DNA of 23,851 nt, from positions 1-23,851 of the IMG/VR virus record IMGVR_UViG_3300046314_000075; one strand, written 5' to 3'. The translations under genes and the position numbers were made by a program. Of this stretch, positions 1 through 8,665 are shown one piece after another (positions within the stretch are counted from its first letter, which is position 1; each line of letters begins with the position of its first letter). A model generated the notes under the pieces. It saw only the letters and a program-made list of their open reading frames with translations, did not search any database and was not told where the DNA came from. The stretch is from a virus.

Positions 1-147
1 GGGTGGGGGAGGCCCGGCCCGCTGGCCCTGGTGGCGGCGCTAGGGCAGGCCTCAGCCGCAAAAATTATTTTTTCAAGTTTTCATGTATCATCCTGTGGTA
101 TCAGGCAAGCTATTGTAATCCCCGTGCGACAAGGGTACAGTGAACCT
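1..147. other. Leader region before the terminase genes
   Basis: No gene is supported here. The first 55 bases are very G/C-rich and are followed by an A/T-rich run (60-76, AAAAATTATTTTTT). GCGGC (34-38) can pair with GCCGC (55-59) just before that run, which would make a weak terminator-like hairpin for an upstream gene, but the stem is only 5 bp and the loop is long. A reading frame stays open upstream of 148 from an ATG at 31, but those residues look like translated noncoding sequence. No convincing -35/-10 pair was found. Confidence 0.3.
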
Positions 148-720
148 ATGGAGTTGCCCGTCCCGTCGTTCTTGTCGGTGTCAATCGAACCGCCGCTGTC
201 CCCGCAAGAGGTCAAGCGTCGTATGTTCGCGCAGTTCGACGCTGCTTGGCCGAGGCTCCTGGACCGCATCTACGCGGGTGACACGCTCAGTCGTGCTGTG
301 CGCGAGTATCCGCTGCCGCTCGACTACGGTGCGCTCAACAAGTGGGTCACGAACGACCCCCGTCGTATGGGTGACTATATGACGGCTCAGGAGGCGCGTG
401 CTGAGGTCTGGGCTGATCGTATGATTGAGCACGCCGAGGGTCGCGCGATGATTGGCGACAGCAACATCCCCGTCGAGATTGAACGGTCGAAGTTCGCGAA
501 CGAGACGTATATGAAGTTGATGGGTCGTCAGTCACGTCGTCGTTACGGTGACATCAAGCAGGTCGAGGTGACGAGTCACATCTCTATCGCTGACGCGCTC
601 AACGCATCGACAACCCGCGTGATCGAGGCGGAGTATGCTGTGTTGGATGACCCGTCGTCCAGTGAGAGCGAGATTCGTCTGCTGGTGTCGTCAACCAACA
701 CCGAGGACGAGGATGAGTAA
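148..720 (+). CDS. terS: Terminase small subunit, Sf6/P22-like
   Basis: Likely the DNA-recognition subunit of the packaging motor, which marks phage DNA and hands it to the large terminase encoded 6 bases downstream. The 190-residue product has the layout of Sf6-type small terminases: an N-terminal HTH-like segment (about residues 45-75, 'LNKWVTNDPRRMGDYMTAQE'), a helical segment with 'EARAEVWADRMIEHAE', a basic 'MGRQSRRRYGD' motif matching the 'NPRKYGD' region of that family, and a variable acidic tail ending EDEDE. The ATG at 148 is preferred over the ATG at 31 because an AAGGG lies about 12 bases upstream and the extra 39 residues look random. Residues 3-9 (LPVPSFL) recur at the start of the helicase. 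The family call rests on motif pattern plus position before terL; a generic HTH protein is the alternative. Confidence 0.75.
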   Translation: MELPVPSFLSVSIEPPLSPQEVKRRMFAQFDAAWPRLLDRIYAGDTLSRAVREYPLPLDYGALNKWVTNDPRRMGDYMTAQEARAEVWADRMIEHAEGRAMIGDSNIPVEIERSKFANETYMKLMGRQSRRRYGDIKQVEVTSHISIADALNASTTRVIEAEYAVLDDPSSSESEIRLLVSSTNTEDEDE

Positions 721-726
721 CCTCCT

Positions 727-2301
727 GTGAAGAAGGTCGTCTATACCGCGCAGGAAGAACAGGCGCTGATGCGCCACCTGCTGAACCCGGAGCTTGCCAA
801 CGACCCGTACAAGTGGGTAATGGCGGTGTTTCCGTGGGGTGAGTCCAACAAGCCGCTCGCGCACTTCAAGGGTCCGAGGAAGTGGCAGGTTGCGGTGCTC
901 AAGCGCATTGCCCGTCACATCTGGGAGGGCAAGACGTTCAACCTCGCGCAACTGCTCCAGCTCGCGCGGGTGTCTGGTCGTGGTATCGGCAAGTCGGCCC
1001 TAGTCGCCTGGTTGGTGTTGTGGTTCCTCAGCACGCGCATCGGTGCGACGGCTATCATCTCGGCTAACAACGAGGAGCAGCTTCGTAAGACTACCTTCGC
1101 GGAGATTATGAAGTGGAACACGATGGCGTTGAACAGCCACTGGTTCGAGGTCGTGGGCATCACCGCGACCCCTGCGAAGTGGTTGAAGGACATCGTAGAA
1201 CGTGATCTCCACAAGGGTACGGGTGCGTGGGGTGCGTTCGGCAAGCTGTGGTCGGAGGACAACCCAGACGGCTACGCCGGTGCCCACAACCACGAGGGTA
1301 TGATGGTCATCTTCGACGAGGCGAGCGGCATCCCGGAGGCTATCTGGTCGGTCGCCAAGGGGTTCTTTACGGAGCCCACGGCGAACCGCTTTTGGCTGGC
1401 GTTCAGCCAGGGTCGTCGCAACTCGGGCACGTTCTACAGCGTGTTCCACGGGCTACAGCGCGAGAGCTGGGACACCGACAGCATCGACGCGCGAGACGTG
1501 GAGGGGACGGACAACGCGGTCTACGAGGGGATCATCAACGAGTACGGCGAGGACTCGGACGAGGCACGTGTCGAGGTCTACGGTCGGTTCCCGTCGAACG
1601 ACGACATATCGTTCATCTCGCCTGAGCGGGTGAGGAAGGCGATTGAACGTGGCACTACAGAAGACAAGACGGCTCCGATCACCATCGGTATCGACCCGGC
1701 TGGCATCGGTAAGGACGGGTTTCTCGTCGTCGTTCGGCAGGGTATGGTCGTCCTCGCCATCCGTCGGTATTCTATCGAGGACACTGAGCGCGGTACGATG
1801 CTGGGTGTGGACTATGTGATTGACGCGATCGAAGAGTTCAGCCCTGACCTGACCGTTATCGACGAGACGGGGTTGGGTATCGTGTTCAAGCATCGCCTGA
1901 CAGAGCTGGGCTACAAGGTCAAGGGCGTAAACTTCGCGTGGAAGTCGAAAGACCCTGCTCGGTACGCGAACAAGCGTGCTGAGATGTGGGATTCGGTGAG
2001 GAAGTGGCTTGAGACGGCGACGATTCCGAACGACAAGCGCCTGGTGGCTGACTTGACGGGGGTTCGGAAGAAGCCGACGGGCACGAAGAACGCGCTGATC
2101 CTTGAATCGAAGCAGGAGATGAGGGCACGGAAGATACCGTCGCCCGACTCGGCTGATGCGTTGGCTGTAACCTTCGCATATACAGTTCGGCATCGAGAGG
2201 GGTATAATCGCAGCACGGCGAGCAAGCCATCGTTGCGGCGTGTGTCTGGTCGCAGGGGAGCCCCGTCGGGGGCTACTGGGACAGCCTGGCTAGGGAACTG
2301 A
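727..2301 (+). CDS. terL: Terminase large subunit (ATPase/nuclease packaging motor)
   Basis: Docks on the portal, pumps DNA into the prohead and cuts the concatemer. Visible in the 524 residues are a Walker A variant SGRGIGKS (83-90), an 'SANNEEQLRKT' segment typical of the family (112-122), and Walker B MMVIFDE (192-198). These are followed by an RNase H-fold nuclease with acidic residues at IGIDPAG (D323), TVIDETG (D379) and PSPDSADAL (D477, matching the PSPNLADAL motif of Sf6 gp2). Length fits the family (about 470-550). It starts at GTG 727 with GAGGA-type pairing inside the end of terS (703-713). The stop overlaps the portal start as TGATG, implying translational coupling. A TATAAT at 2213 lies inside the gene but lacks a -35 or TGn element. 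Confidence 0.96.
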   Translation: MKKVVYTAQEEQALMRHLLNPELANDPYKWVMAVFPWGESNKPLAHFKGPRKWQVAVLKRIARHIWEGKTFNLAQLLQLARVSGRGIGKSALVAWLVLWFLSTRIGATAIISANNEEQLRKTTFAEIMKWNTMALNSHWFEVVGITATPAKWLKDIVERDLHKGTGAWGAFGKLWSEDNPDGYAGAHNHEGMMVIFDEASGIPEAIWSVAKGFFTEPTANRFWLAFSQGRRNSGTFYSVFHGLQRESWDTDSIDARDVEGTDNAVYEGIINEYGEDSDEARVEVYGRFPSNDDISFISPERVRKAIERGTTEDKTAPITIGIDPAGIGKDGFLVVVRQGMVVLAIRRYSIEDTERGTMLGVDYVIDAIEEFSPDLTVIDETGLGIVFKHRLTELGYKVKGVNFAWKSKDPARYANKRAEMWDSVRKWLETATIPNDKRLVADLTGVRKKPTGTKNALILESKQEMRARKIPSPDSADALAVTFAYTVRHREGYNRSTASKPSLRRVSGRRGAPSGATGTAWLGN

Positions 2302-4517
2302 TGATCGACCTTGATGACGCCCCTGAGGGCTCCAAGAAGTCCAAGGATGATGTGCTTGAGCTTGGTCGTGCGCGGCTAGAGCAGGCGATCACCGTCCTGA
2401 CGCCTACGCGCGACCTGGAACTTGAAGACCTGAAGTTCGCGGCTGGGTCGTCGGACAACAACTACCAGTGGGACGAGGGTGTGCTGGCGGCGCGGGTGTC
2501 GGATGAGGACGCGCGTCCTACGCTGACGATCAACAAGCTGCCGCAGCACATCAAGCAGGTCACGAACGACGCGCTCCAGAACCCGCTCGCGGGCAAGGTG
2601 GTGCCTGCTGACGGTGAGGGTGACCCTGAGATCGCAGAGATCTACCAGGGTGTTATTCGTCAGATCGAGGCGGACAGTGACGCTGATGTGGCGATCAGCA
2701 CCGCGAACGAGAACCAAGTCACGTTTGGCGAGGGTTACTTCCGCATCCTGACCGAGTTCGTCGATAGCAAGTCGTTCGACCAGAAGATCGTCATCGGTCG
2801 CATCCGCAACTCGTTCTCGGTCTATATGGACACGAACGCGCAGGATCCTACTGGTCGTGACCAGGAGTGGTGCTGGATCCTTGAGGAGATCAGCAAGACC
2901 GAGTACACCAAGAAGTACCCGAAGGCCACGCCTATCTCGCAGTTGAACGACCTGGGCGTCGGCAACAAGTCGATGGCGGGTTGGATTGGCGACACGACGA
3001 TTCGCATCGGCGAGTACTTCTACCGTCACACCGAGATGGGTACGCTGCACCTGTATCCGAATGGTGTGAGTGTGTGGAAGGGTAGCCCTGAGGACGCCCA
3101 GCTTCGCGAGATGTACGGTGAGCCGATCAACTCGCGCGAGTCGGAGAAGGTCAAGCAGATCAAGTGGGTCAAGACCAACGGCGTTGACATCCTTGAGGAG
3201 TCGGTGTGGGCGGGTGAATACATCCCTGTCGTCCGGGTGCTCGGCAACGAGTTTGAGATCGACGGCGAGGTGACGTACACGGGCATCGTGCGTAACGCGA
3301 AGGACGCGCAGCGCCGGTACAACTACCTCGCGAGTGCTGAGATCGAGATGATCGCGCTCGCTCCGAAGGCCCCGTTCATCGGCTACGCCGGTCAGTTCGA
3401 GGGTTACGAGGACGACTGGAAGACGGCGAACCGGAAGAACCACCCGTACTTGCAGGTCAACACGGACGTTACGGACAGCGAGGGTCGGATGGTCCCGCTG
3501 CCGCAGCGTGCGATGCCCGCGCAGCCGCAGAGCGGCATCATCGCGGCTAAGATGGCTGCCTCTGAGGAGATCAAAGAGACGACGGGGCAGTACAACGCCT
3601 CGCTCGGTCAGACCTCCAACGAGCGCACGGGCAAGGCGATCCTCGCCCGTCAGGCTGAGGGTGACAAGAGCACGTACCACTACCTGTCGAACTTGAGCCG
3701 TGCGGTGCGTCATATGACCCGCATCCTCATCGACTTGATCCCGAAGATCTACGACACCCAGCGCGTCATTCAGGTGATGGGCGAGGATGGCGAGTCGAAG
3801 CCGGTCAAGATTGACCCTGAGCAGCCGCAGGCCGTGACGGAGAACGTGAACCCGCTCACGCAGGTCGTGGAGAAGATCTACAACCCGAACGTCGGCAAGT
3901 ACAGCGTCATCCCGATGGCTGGTCCCAGCTACGCTACGAAGCGCCAAGAGGCTGCTGAGGCGATGAGCAAGATCATCCAGACGAACCCACAGTTGATGGG
4001 CACCGCTGGTGACATCCTCGTCAAGAATATGGACTGGCCGGGTGCTCAGGAGGTCGCGAAGCGGCTTGCCAAGACCATCCCGCCGGAGCTTATGTCTGAC
4101 GATGACCCCGCTGTTCAACAGGCCAACAAGAAGGTCGAAGAACTGATGGGTCATCTTGAGCAGGCGATGAAGATGCTTGAGAACGTGAAGAACTCCCAAG
4201 AGGCACGTGAGTTGCAGATCAAGGAGTACGAAGCGGAACTCAAGGGTCGCGAGATTGGGATCAAGGAGCAGGAAGTTCAGGTCAAGTGGATGGACGCTGA
4301 GACTCGCCGGTTCCAGGCTGTGAGCGCGTCGAACCCCGAGGCGTTGACGGCTGATCAGATCCACGACATCGCAGCGGGTACAGTAGACGCGGCGCTCGAC
4401 CAGTTGATGCAGCCACCGCTTGAGATGCCCGAGCCCGAAATGCCACAACCCCCGCCGATGCAGCAGGGTCAACCCGAGCAGATGCCCGAGGAGCCTCAAG
4501 CTCCTCCGATGATGTAG
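2301..4517 (+). CDS. Portal protein, P22 gp1-like
   Basis: Forms the dodecameric ring at one capsid vertex through which DNA is packaged and ejected. The 738-residue length is close to P22 gp1 (725). Family-typical features are the N-terminal 'RPTLTINKLPQHIKQVTND' segment (about 69-87), the 'EQVTFGEGYFRI'-type region near 136-150 and the central 'SNERTGKAILARQAEGD' helix (about 435-451), all common in P22-type portals. A long charged coiled coil spans roughly 598-675 and a Pro/Met/Gln-rich tail fills about 700-738. In P22 the C-terminal barrel sits in this region and senses packing. It overlaps terL by one base. An AGGAGG just after its stop serves the next gene. Confidence 0.94.
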   Translation: MIDLDDAPEGSKKSKDDVLELGRARLEQAITVLTPTRDLELEDLKFAAGSSDNNYQWDEGVLAARVSDEDARPTLTINKLPQHIKQVTNDALQNPLAGKVVPADGEGDPEIAEIYQGVIRQIEADSDADVAISTANENQVTFGEGYFRILTEFVDSKSFDQKIVIGRIRNSFSVYMDTNAQDPTGRDQEWCWILEEISKTEYTKKYPKATPISQLNDLGVGNKSMAGWIGDTTIRIGEYFYRHTEMGTLHLYPNGVSVWKGSPEDAQLREMYGEPINSRESEKVKQIKWVKTNGVDILEESVWAGEYIPVVRVLGNEFEIDGEVTYTGIVRNAKDAQRRYNYLASAEIEMIALAPKAPFIGYAGQFEGYEDDWKTANRKNHPYLQVNTDVTDSEGRMVPLPQRAMPAQPQSGIIAAKMAASEEIKETTGQYNASLGQTSNERTGKAILARQAEGDKSTYHYLSNLSRAVRHMTRILIDLIPKIYDTQRVIQVMGEDGESKPVKIDPEQPQAVTENVNPLTQVVEKIYNPNVGKYSVIPMAGPSYATKRQEAAEAMSKIIQTNPQLMGTAGDILVKNMDWPGAQEVAKRLAKTIPPELMSDDDPAVQQANKKVEELMGHLEQAMKMLENVKNSQEARELQIKEYEAELKGREIGIKEQEVQVKWMDAETRRFQAVSASNPEALTADQIHDIAAGTVDAALDQLMQPPLEMPEPEMPQPPPMQQGQPEQMPEEPQAPPMM

Positions 4518-4527
4518 GAGGAGCACT

Positions 4528-4812
4528 ATGCGAACTTGGAACATTCCAGGCCCCGTCGCCACGACCTCGGCTGACCAACTGTTGGTCACTGACGCACAAG
4601 TCAGGGCACAGGAAGGTGTCGTCAGCGTGACCGTCAACGCTACGGTCCCGTGGGGTGTCACGAATGGTAGCGGTGTGGACACTGGGTTCACCAACTGCGC
4701 GAACTCGTACCCTGCGAACGTCGCGGTGGAGTTGAACCACCGTGCTGGTGATCTGTGGATCATCAGCAACGGCGTCGGTGTCGTCACCGCTTCGATCAAC
4801 TCGGTGCCGTAA
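4528..4812 (+). CDS. Small virion-region protein, unknown function
   Basis: Codes for 94 residues that I do not recognise. The start at ATG 4528 is supported by a strong GGAGGAG (4517-4523) directly after the portal stop. The product is Val/Thr/Asn-rich with little charge and alternating hydrophobic residues ('EGVVSVTVNATVPWGVTNGS', ending 'LWIISNGVGVVTASINSVP'), suggesting an all-beta fold. Its place between portal and scaffold fits a small capsid decoration or cement-type protein; that is inference from location and composition only. Its stop overlaps the next start as TAATG, so the two genes are probably translated together. Confidence 0.8.
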   Translation: MRTWNIPGPVATTSADQLLVTDAQVRAQEGVVSVTVNATVPWGVTNGSGVDTGFTNCANSYPANVAVELNHRAGDLWIISNGVGVVTASINSVP

Positions 4813-5429
4813 TGAGCGGCCCTATGGCGGGCTTCGGCCCGATGGCGTTCTCGCCGTTCCCCTACGGTGCAGTCCCCTCGTCGGGTGTCGCGTCTGACAA
4901 GTTCGTTGACCTGTTCAACGACCAGACTGCGACCGGCTACAAGTCGTGGATCATCACCCACCAGACGAGCACTATTCTCCCGTGGGCTGAATGGGGTGTC
5001 ACTAAGGACGCCACCAGTCGAATTATGATCGAGGACAATACTAGCAGCAATAGCGTTGCTACTCCGTCTATTCGACGCATCCAGGCGGGTACTGCGGCAA
5101 CCCTCGACATCTACCAAGGAACCACCGACACGGGTTCCAACGCGATCAACGCCTTCCGGTTCCGCATCGGAACGGGGTCGTCGGTGGTCACCCGTCCACT
5201 GTGTGTATGGCAGAACAACGCTACGACGGTTGCATCCATCACCGGTGCAAACAGTCTGACTGTTCAGTTCCCCATCACTCATCGGTCGTACACGGTTGCG
5301 ACCCTTCCGAGTGCGGCGATCGCAGGTCAAGAGGTTTACGTGTCGGACGCTGCTGTGGCCCCGTGTTTGGCGTTCACCAATGGCACCAACTGGAAGCGTT
5401 GCGACAACGCCGCTACCACCGTCGTATAA
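4812..5429 (+). CDS. Putative head appendage/structural protein
   Basis: A 205-residue protein translated from the ATG overlapping the preceding stop (TAATG). An in-frame ATG at 4755 was rejected because it lies inside the previous gene and gives a basic, noncoding-looking N terminus. The N terminus is Gly/Pro/Met-rich ('GPMAGFGPMAFSPFPYGA'). The body is Thr/Ser/Ala-rich and probably beta. The C-terminal stretch, 'VATLPSAAIAGQEVYVSDA' then 'FTNGTNWKR', follows the 'ATLPSA...G..v.VsDa...p...YsNG.nWr' pattern seen at the ends of many phage fibre and appendage proteins. A head fibre or appendage is therefore reasonable, but no attachment or receptor domain can be identified. Confidence 0.8.
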   Translation: MSGPMAGFGPMAFSPFPYGAVPSSGVASDKFVDLFNDQTATGYKSWIITHQTSTILPWAEWGVTKDATSRIMIEDNTSSNSVATPSIRRIQAGTAATLDIYQGTTDTGSNAINAFRFRIGTGSSVVTRPLCVWQNNATTVASITGANSLTVQFPITHRSYTVATLPSAAIAGQEVYVSDAAVAPCLAFTNGTNWKRCDNAATTVV

Positions 5430-5439
5430 GGAGTTCATC

Positions 5440-5760
5440 GTGACACTAGAGAAGTTCAAGCACCTGTACGAAGTCCTCCTGCGCTTCGACGCGGACGGCA
5501 AGCTGCAAGGTGCTCACGCGCAGTACCTTGAGGGCATCAAGGAAGACGGCGTTGTTCTGTCCGCGCAGCCCGGTGGCGCACTACCTCTCTCGCTGGTTGA
5601 CAGCGCCGACGGTCTGACGCTCAAGGGCGTGCTGGGTGACTCGCTCTCGGCGGTCATCGAAGCGAAGGAAGCTGCTGAGGCTGACGCCGCTGCGGCTCGC
5701 GCTGAGATGGAAGCCAAGGACGCCAACATCCAGACCATGCTGGAAGCGGCGACCAAGTAA
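5440..5760 (+). CDS. Small helical phage protein, unknown function
   Basis: A 106-residue protein from GTG 5440, chosen because AAGGAG (5428-5433) sits 6 bases upstream. The frame is open further 5' but only across the previous gene. The N-terminal half is mixed ('LEKFKHLYEVLLRFDADGKL'). The C-terminal third is an Ala/Glu-rich helix ('VIEAKEAAEADAAAARAEME') that could form a coiled coil. It is the last gene before the promoter-bearing gap ahead of the scaffold gene. I do not recognise the family; a minor virion or assembly factor is a guess from location. Confidence 0.8.
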   Translation: MTLEKFKHLYEVLLRFDADGKLQGAHAQYLEGIKEDGVVLSAQPGGALPLSLVDSADGLTLKGVLGDSLSAVIEAKEAAEADAAAARAEMEAKDANIQTMLEAATK

Positions 5761-5768
5761 CAACGTCG

Positions 5769-5798
5769 TTGACGTAGTTACACACTCGGTTGTATGAT
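5769..5798 (+). promoter_or_regulatory. Sigma70-type promoter upstream of scaffold and coat genes
   Basis: TTGACG (5769-5774) and TATGAT (5793-5798) are separated by 18 bases, each one mismatch from consensus, inside the 88-base gap between 5760 and 5849. Transcription would start near 5805, leaving a leader of about 44 bases with the Shine-Dalgarno AAAAGGGAG (5835-5843). A dedicated promoter here would boost scaffold and major capsid expression. Confidence 0.6.
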
Positions 5799-5848
5799 TC
5801 AAGTGTACCGGCCCACATCTGACCGGGCGTTCCTAAAAGGGAGCACGA

Positions 5849-6643
5849 ATGTCGGACAACTCTTTCCAGGCGGCGGAAGTCGCCTCTGACGCGGCAGCAC
5901 CCGCGCCCGAGCTTGAAGCCACGGCGGGCAACGAGTCGGCGGAACAGGACACGCCGCAGGGCGACGAGCCCCGAGAACCCAAGACCTTCACTCAAGAGGA
6001 GTACGAGCGCGGTATCCAGAAGGAGCGTGCGAAGGCTGAACGTCGTGTCCGTCGTGAGATGGAAGCCCGTCAGCAAGAGGCGCAACGACCGGTTCACCAA
6101 CCCACGTTCGATGAGTTCAACGGCGACGCTGCGGCGTTTGTCGAGGCACTGTCGGAGTGGAAGGCTGAACAGAAGCTGGCTCAGCGTGATCAGTACCAAC
6201 ATCAGCAGACAGTTGAGTCGTCTTACGAGGAGCGAGTCGAACAGGCTCGTGACGCCAAGTACCACGACTACGACGAGGTTGTAGGGAAGCCTTACGAAGA
6301 CGGCGGTCCCGCTATCTCCGACCTGATGGCTGAGGCTATCAAACTGGAGGCCAACGGCGTTGACGTGGCGTACCATCTGGGTACCAACGTCAAGGAGTCG
6401 ATCCGCATCGCGAAGCTGCCCCCGTTGCAGCAGGCGATTGAGATCGGCAAGCTCGCGGTCAAGCTCGCTGGTCAAGCTCCTCCCACGAAGAAGGTCAGTT
6501 CCGCCCCCAGCCCCATCCGGCCCGTTGGTGCTAACTCAGCCGCACCGGCTGTCAATCCCCTCGACCCTCGCTCTACCAAGACGATGAGCACGAAACAGTG
6601 GATTGACGCTCGGAACGCGCAAGAAGCCGCTAAGCGGCAGTAG
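5849..6643 (+). CDS. Capsid scaffolding protein
   Basis: Probably guides coat-protein assembly into proheads and then leaves. The 264-residue product has the composition of podovirus scaffolds. It begins with a disordered acidic, Ala/Pro/Glu-rich N terminus (1-45), then a highly charged helix ('EEYERGIQKERAKAERRVRR', about 50-80). A Glu/Gln/Lys-rich helical middle follows, with 'EERVEQARDAKYHDYDEVVG' and 'LPPLQQAIEIGKLAVKLAG', typical of proteins lying directly before a P22/podovirus coat gene. The C terminus is basic ('MSTKQWIDARNAQEAAKRQ'), the property P22 scaffold uses to bind coat. It is positioned immediately before the coat gene with its own promoter and Shine-Dalgarno. No sequence signature is absolute, so the call depends on context plus composition. 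Confidence 0.78.
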   Translation: MSDNSFQAAEVASDAAAPAPELEATAGNESAEQDTPQGDEPREPKTFTQEEYERGIQKERAKAERRVRREMEARQQEAQRPVHQPTFDEFNGDAAAFVEALSEWKAEQKLAQRDQYQHQQTVESSYEERVEQARDAKYHDYDEVVGKPYEDGGPAISDLMAEAIKLEANGVDVAYHLGTNVKESIRIAKLPPLQQAIEIGKLAVKLAGQAPPTKKVSSAPSPIRPVGANSAAPAVNPLDPRSTKTMSTKQWIDARNAQEAAKRQ

Positions 6644-6673
6644 CAACAGGCTTAGCCCGAGAGGACTCCGACA

Positions 6674-7873
6674 GTGAGCAATAACTTGCTGACCATCGAT
6701 ATGGTCACGAACGAGACGCTTCGCGTCTTGATGAACAACTTGTCCCTGGTCAAGAAGGTCAACCGTCAGTACGACCCTTCGTTCGCCGTCAGCGGCGCGA
6801 AGATTGGTTCGACCCTGCGCATCCGCAAGCCGAACCGCTACGTCGTCAGCGATGGTCCGAACCTTGTTGTTCAAGACAACGACGAACAGTGGACGACCCT
6901 GACCGTCTCGACCCAGAAGCAGATCGGCATGGGCTTCACGTCCGCCGAGTTCGCTCTGTCGCTGGACGAGTTCAAGTCGCGCTACATTGACCCGGCGGCG
7001 AGTCAGCTCGCGGCTACGATCGACGCGGACGTGGCGAGCGTCTACAAGTGGATTGGCAACTCGGTCGGCACCGCCGGCACCACGCCTGCCACCTCGCAGG
7101 TCATCCTGTCGGGTCAGCAGCTCTTGGACGAGATGGCCTGCCCGCGCGAAGGCCGCTTCGCCGTCATCAACCCGGCTGCCAACGCGGCGCTGGTCGAAGG
7201 CACCAAGGGGCTGTTCAACCCCACCGGCACCATCTCCAAGCAGTACAACACCGGCAACATGGGCTCGGCGCTCGGCCTGCCGTTCGATATGTCCCAGTCG
7301 ATCAACAACTTCACCACGGGCTCGCGTGCCGCGTCGGGTCACACCGTCACGACCACGATCAGCACGCAGGGTCAGTCCACCATCGCTCTGACCACGGCCG
7401 GCGCGACGGATACCTTCAAGCAGGGTGACGTGTTCACCGTTGCTGACTGCTACGCCGTCAACCCGCAGACCCGCCAGTCCACCGGCTCGCTGATGCAGTT
7501 CTGCGTCCTCGCTGACGCAACCGCCTCTGGCTCGGCTGTCACGCTGACCGTTGCTCCGATCTACACGTCGGCTGTCGCCCTGGCGACCGTTGACTCGTTC
7601 CCGGTGGCTGCCAAGGCTGTCGTGTTCCGCGGCGCTGCCTCGACCGGCTACCCACAGAACCTGATCCTCCACCCCGACGCGGTGACGTTCGCGACCGCCG
7701 ACCTGGTGCTGCCGAAGGGCATCGACATGGGCTCGCGTGCTCAGGCCGACGGCATCTCGATCCGCATCATCCGCGACTACGACATCGGCACCGACCGCCT
7801 GGAAACCCGCCTGGACGTGCTCTACGGCTTCGCCGTTCAGCGTGACGCGCTGGCCTGCCGGCTCTGGGGCTAA
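6674..7873 (+). CDS. Major capsid protein, P22 coat-like
   Basis: The 399-residue shell subunit (P22 gp5 is 430). The N terminus 'ETLRVLMNNLSLVKKVNRQY' and the following 'GSTLRIRKPNRYVVSDG', then 'TLTVSTQKQIGMGFTSAEFA' and 'ATIDADVASVYKW', match the pattern of the P22 coat family, which has an HK97 core with an extra inserted domain. The C-terminal part with 'GISIRIIRDYDIGTDRLETR' and 'DVLYGFAVQRDALACRLWG' is also typical of that family (ends 'ldvLyG.a....ea.vrl'). It starts at GTG 6674 with GAGAGGA upstream (6659-6665). Codon choice shifts toward C-ending codons relative to the upstream genes, as is common for highly expressed capsid genes. Confidence 0.92.
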   Translation: MSNNLLTIDMVTNETLRVLMNNLSLVKKVNRQYDPSFAVSGAKIGSTLRIRKPNRYVVSDGPNLVVQDNDEQWTTLTVSTQKQIGMGFTSAEFALSLDEFKSRYIDPAASQLAATIDADVASVYKWIGNSVGTAGTTPATSQVILSGQQLLDEMACPREGRFAVINPAANAALVEGTKGLFNPTGTISKQYNTGNMGSALGLPFDMSQSINNFTTGSRAASGHTVTTTISTQGQSTIALTTAGATDTFKQGDVFTVADCYAVNPQTRQSTGSLMQFCVLADATASGSAVTLTVAPIYTSAVALATVDSFPVAAKAVVFRGAASTGYPQNLILHPDAVTFATADLVLPKGIDMGSRAQADGISIRIIRDYDIGTDRLETRLDVLYGFAVQRDALACRLWG

Positions 7874-7897
7874 GGCCCGAAGGAAGGACTACACACA

Positions 7898-8323
7898 ATG
7901 CCTACCTACGCTAACGGGCCTACCCCCGCACTCCCCATCGCTGGCGGAGGCATCTCCTTCGTCAACAACAACCCCGGTGAGATGGTCCTGCGTCAGCAGG
8001 TCGCTCCGACGCTCTACACCACCACGGCTACCATCACGGTGGCCGAGCTGGCGACCCGCATCCTGTCGTACACGGGTGCGGGTCACACCCTGACGCTCCC
8101 GACGCCCGCGCTGCTGGACGCCGCGATGCCCAACGTCCAGCAGAACGACTCGTTCGACTTCTCGGTCATCGCGACCACCGGCATCGCCACCATTGGTCTG
8201 CCTACCGGCATCACCAACGTCGGCATCCTGACCACCGCCGCGTCCACCGCGACGATGTTCCGCCTCCGCAAGACCAACGCCCCTGGCGCTACGTCGGCGT
8301 GGGTCATCTACCGGGTGGGCTAA
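7898..8323 (+). CDS. Small virion structural protein
   Basis: A 141-residue protein beginning at ATG 7898 with AAGGAAGGA upstream. The residues 'ITVAELATRILSYTGAGHT' followed by 'LTLPTPALLDAAMPNVQQND' and later 'ATMFRLRKTNAP' form a pattern I associate with small beta-rich domains in phage head or appendage proteins ('t..eL..gil..tg..atltLPTaa.l....' ending 'F.lrkt'). It directly follows the coat gene and shares its GC-rich, C-ending codon style, so capsid decoration or a head-completion role is plausible. It could also be a short fibre module. Exact function is not visible. Confidence 0.82.
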   Translation: MPTYANGPTPALPIAGGGISFVNNNPGEMVLRQQVAPTLYTTTATITVAELATRILSYTGAGHTLTLPTPALLDAAMPNVQQNDSFDFSVIATTGIATIGLPTGITNVGILTTAASTATMFRLRKTNAPGATSAWVIYRVG

Positions 8324-8326
8324 CAG

Positions 8327-8650
8327 ATGGGCGTGTTCTACATCCAGCACCCCGTTCACGGCATCCACGTCGCTACGACCGACGTGGAGGCTGCGAACTG
8401 CAAGGCCAACGGCTGGTCCGATTGGGCTCCTGGTGACGCCGATCCCGTCCTCTCCCCGAGGAAGCCGATCCCCGACATCAAGGTCAAGTCGGCTGAGTCC
8501 GAGGTCGAAGTCCTCAAGGCTCAGATGGCTGCGCTCCTCGCTCGGCTCGATGCCGCCGAGAGCAAGGTCGAAGACAAGCCCGTGAAGAAGGCTGCTGCGG
8601 CTCCTGCCGTGCCTGACTTCCTCAAGGATGCTACCAAGCCGCAGGGCTAG
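8327..8650 (+). CDS. Small head-region protein with coiled coil
   Basis: A 107-residue product starting 4 bases after the previous stop, ahead of the gp4-like gene. The first 40 residues ('FYIQHPVHGIHVATTDVEAA', then 'NGWSDW') form a short module found at the start of small proteins next to podovirus head-completion genes. A middle heptad-like helix ('EVEVLKAQMAALLARLDAAE') predicts a coiled coil. The tail is Lys/Ala/Pro-rich and likely flexible. The role is unknown; a minor capsid or assembly protein is likely by position. Confidence 0.8.
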   Translation: MGVFYIQHPVHGIHVATTDVEAANCKANGWSDWAPGDADPVLSPRKPIPDIKVKSAESEVEVLKAQMAALLARLDAAESKVEDKPVKKAAAAPAVPDFLKDATKPQG

Positions 8651-8665
8651 TAAGGAGGGTCTTCC

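Noticed and set aside
1453-2193. Antisense frame of 246 codons opposite terL
   Set aside because: Shadow of terL nuclease-domain coding; no recognisable motif or ribosome site.
2213-2218. TATAAT inside terL as a promoter for portal
   Set aside because: No -35 at suitable distance and no TGn extension; portal is already coupled to terL by TGATG.
2376-5501. Antisense open frame of 1041 codons opposite portal and following genes
   Set aside because: It crosses four gene boundaries, has a Leu/Val/Arg/His/Asp-biased composition typical of the complement of GC-rich coding DNA, has no motifs, and the plus strand carries well-supported genes throughout.
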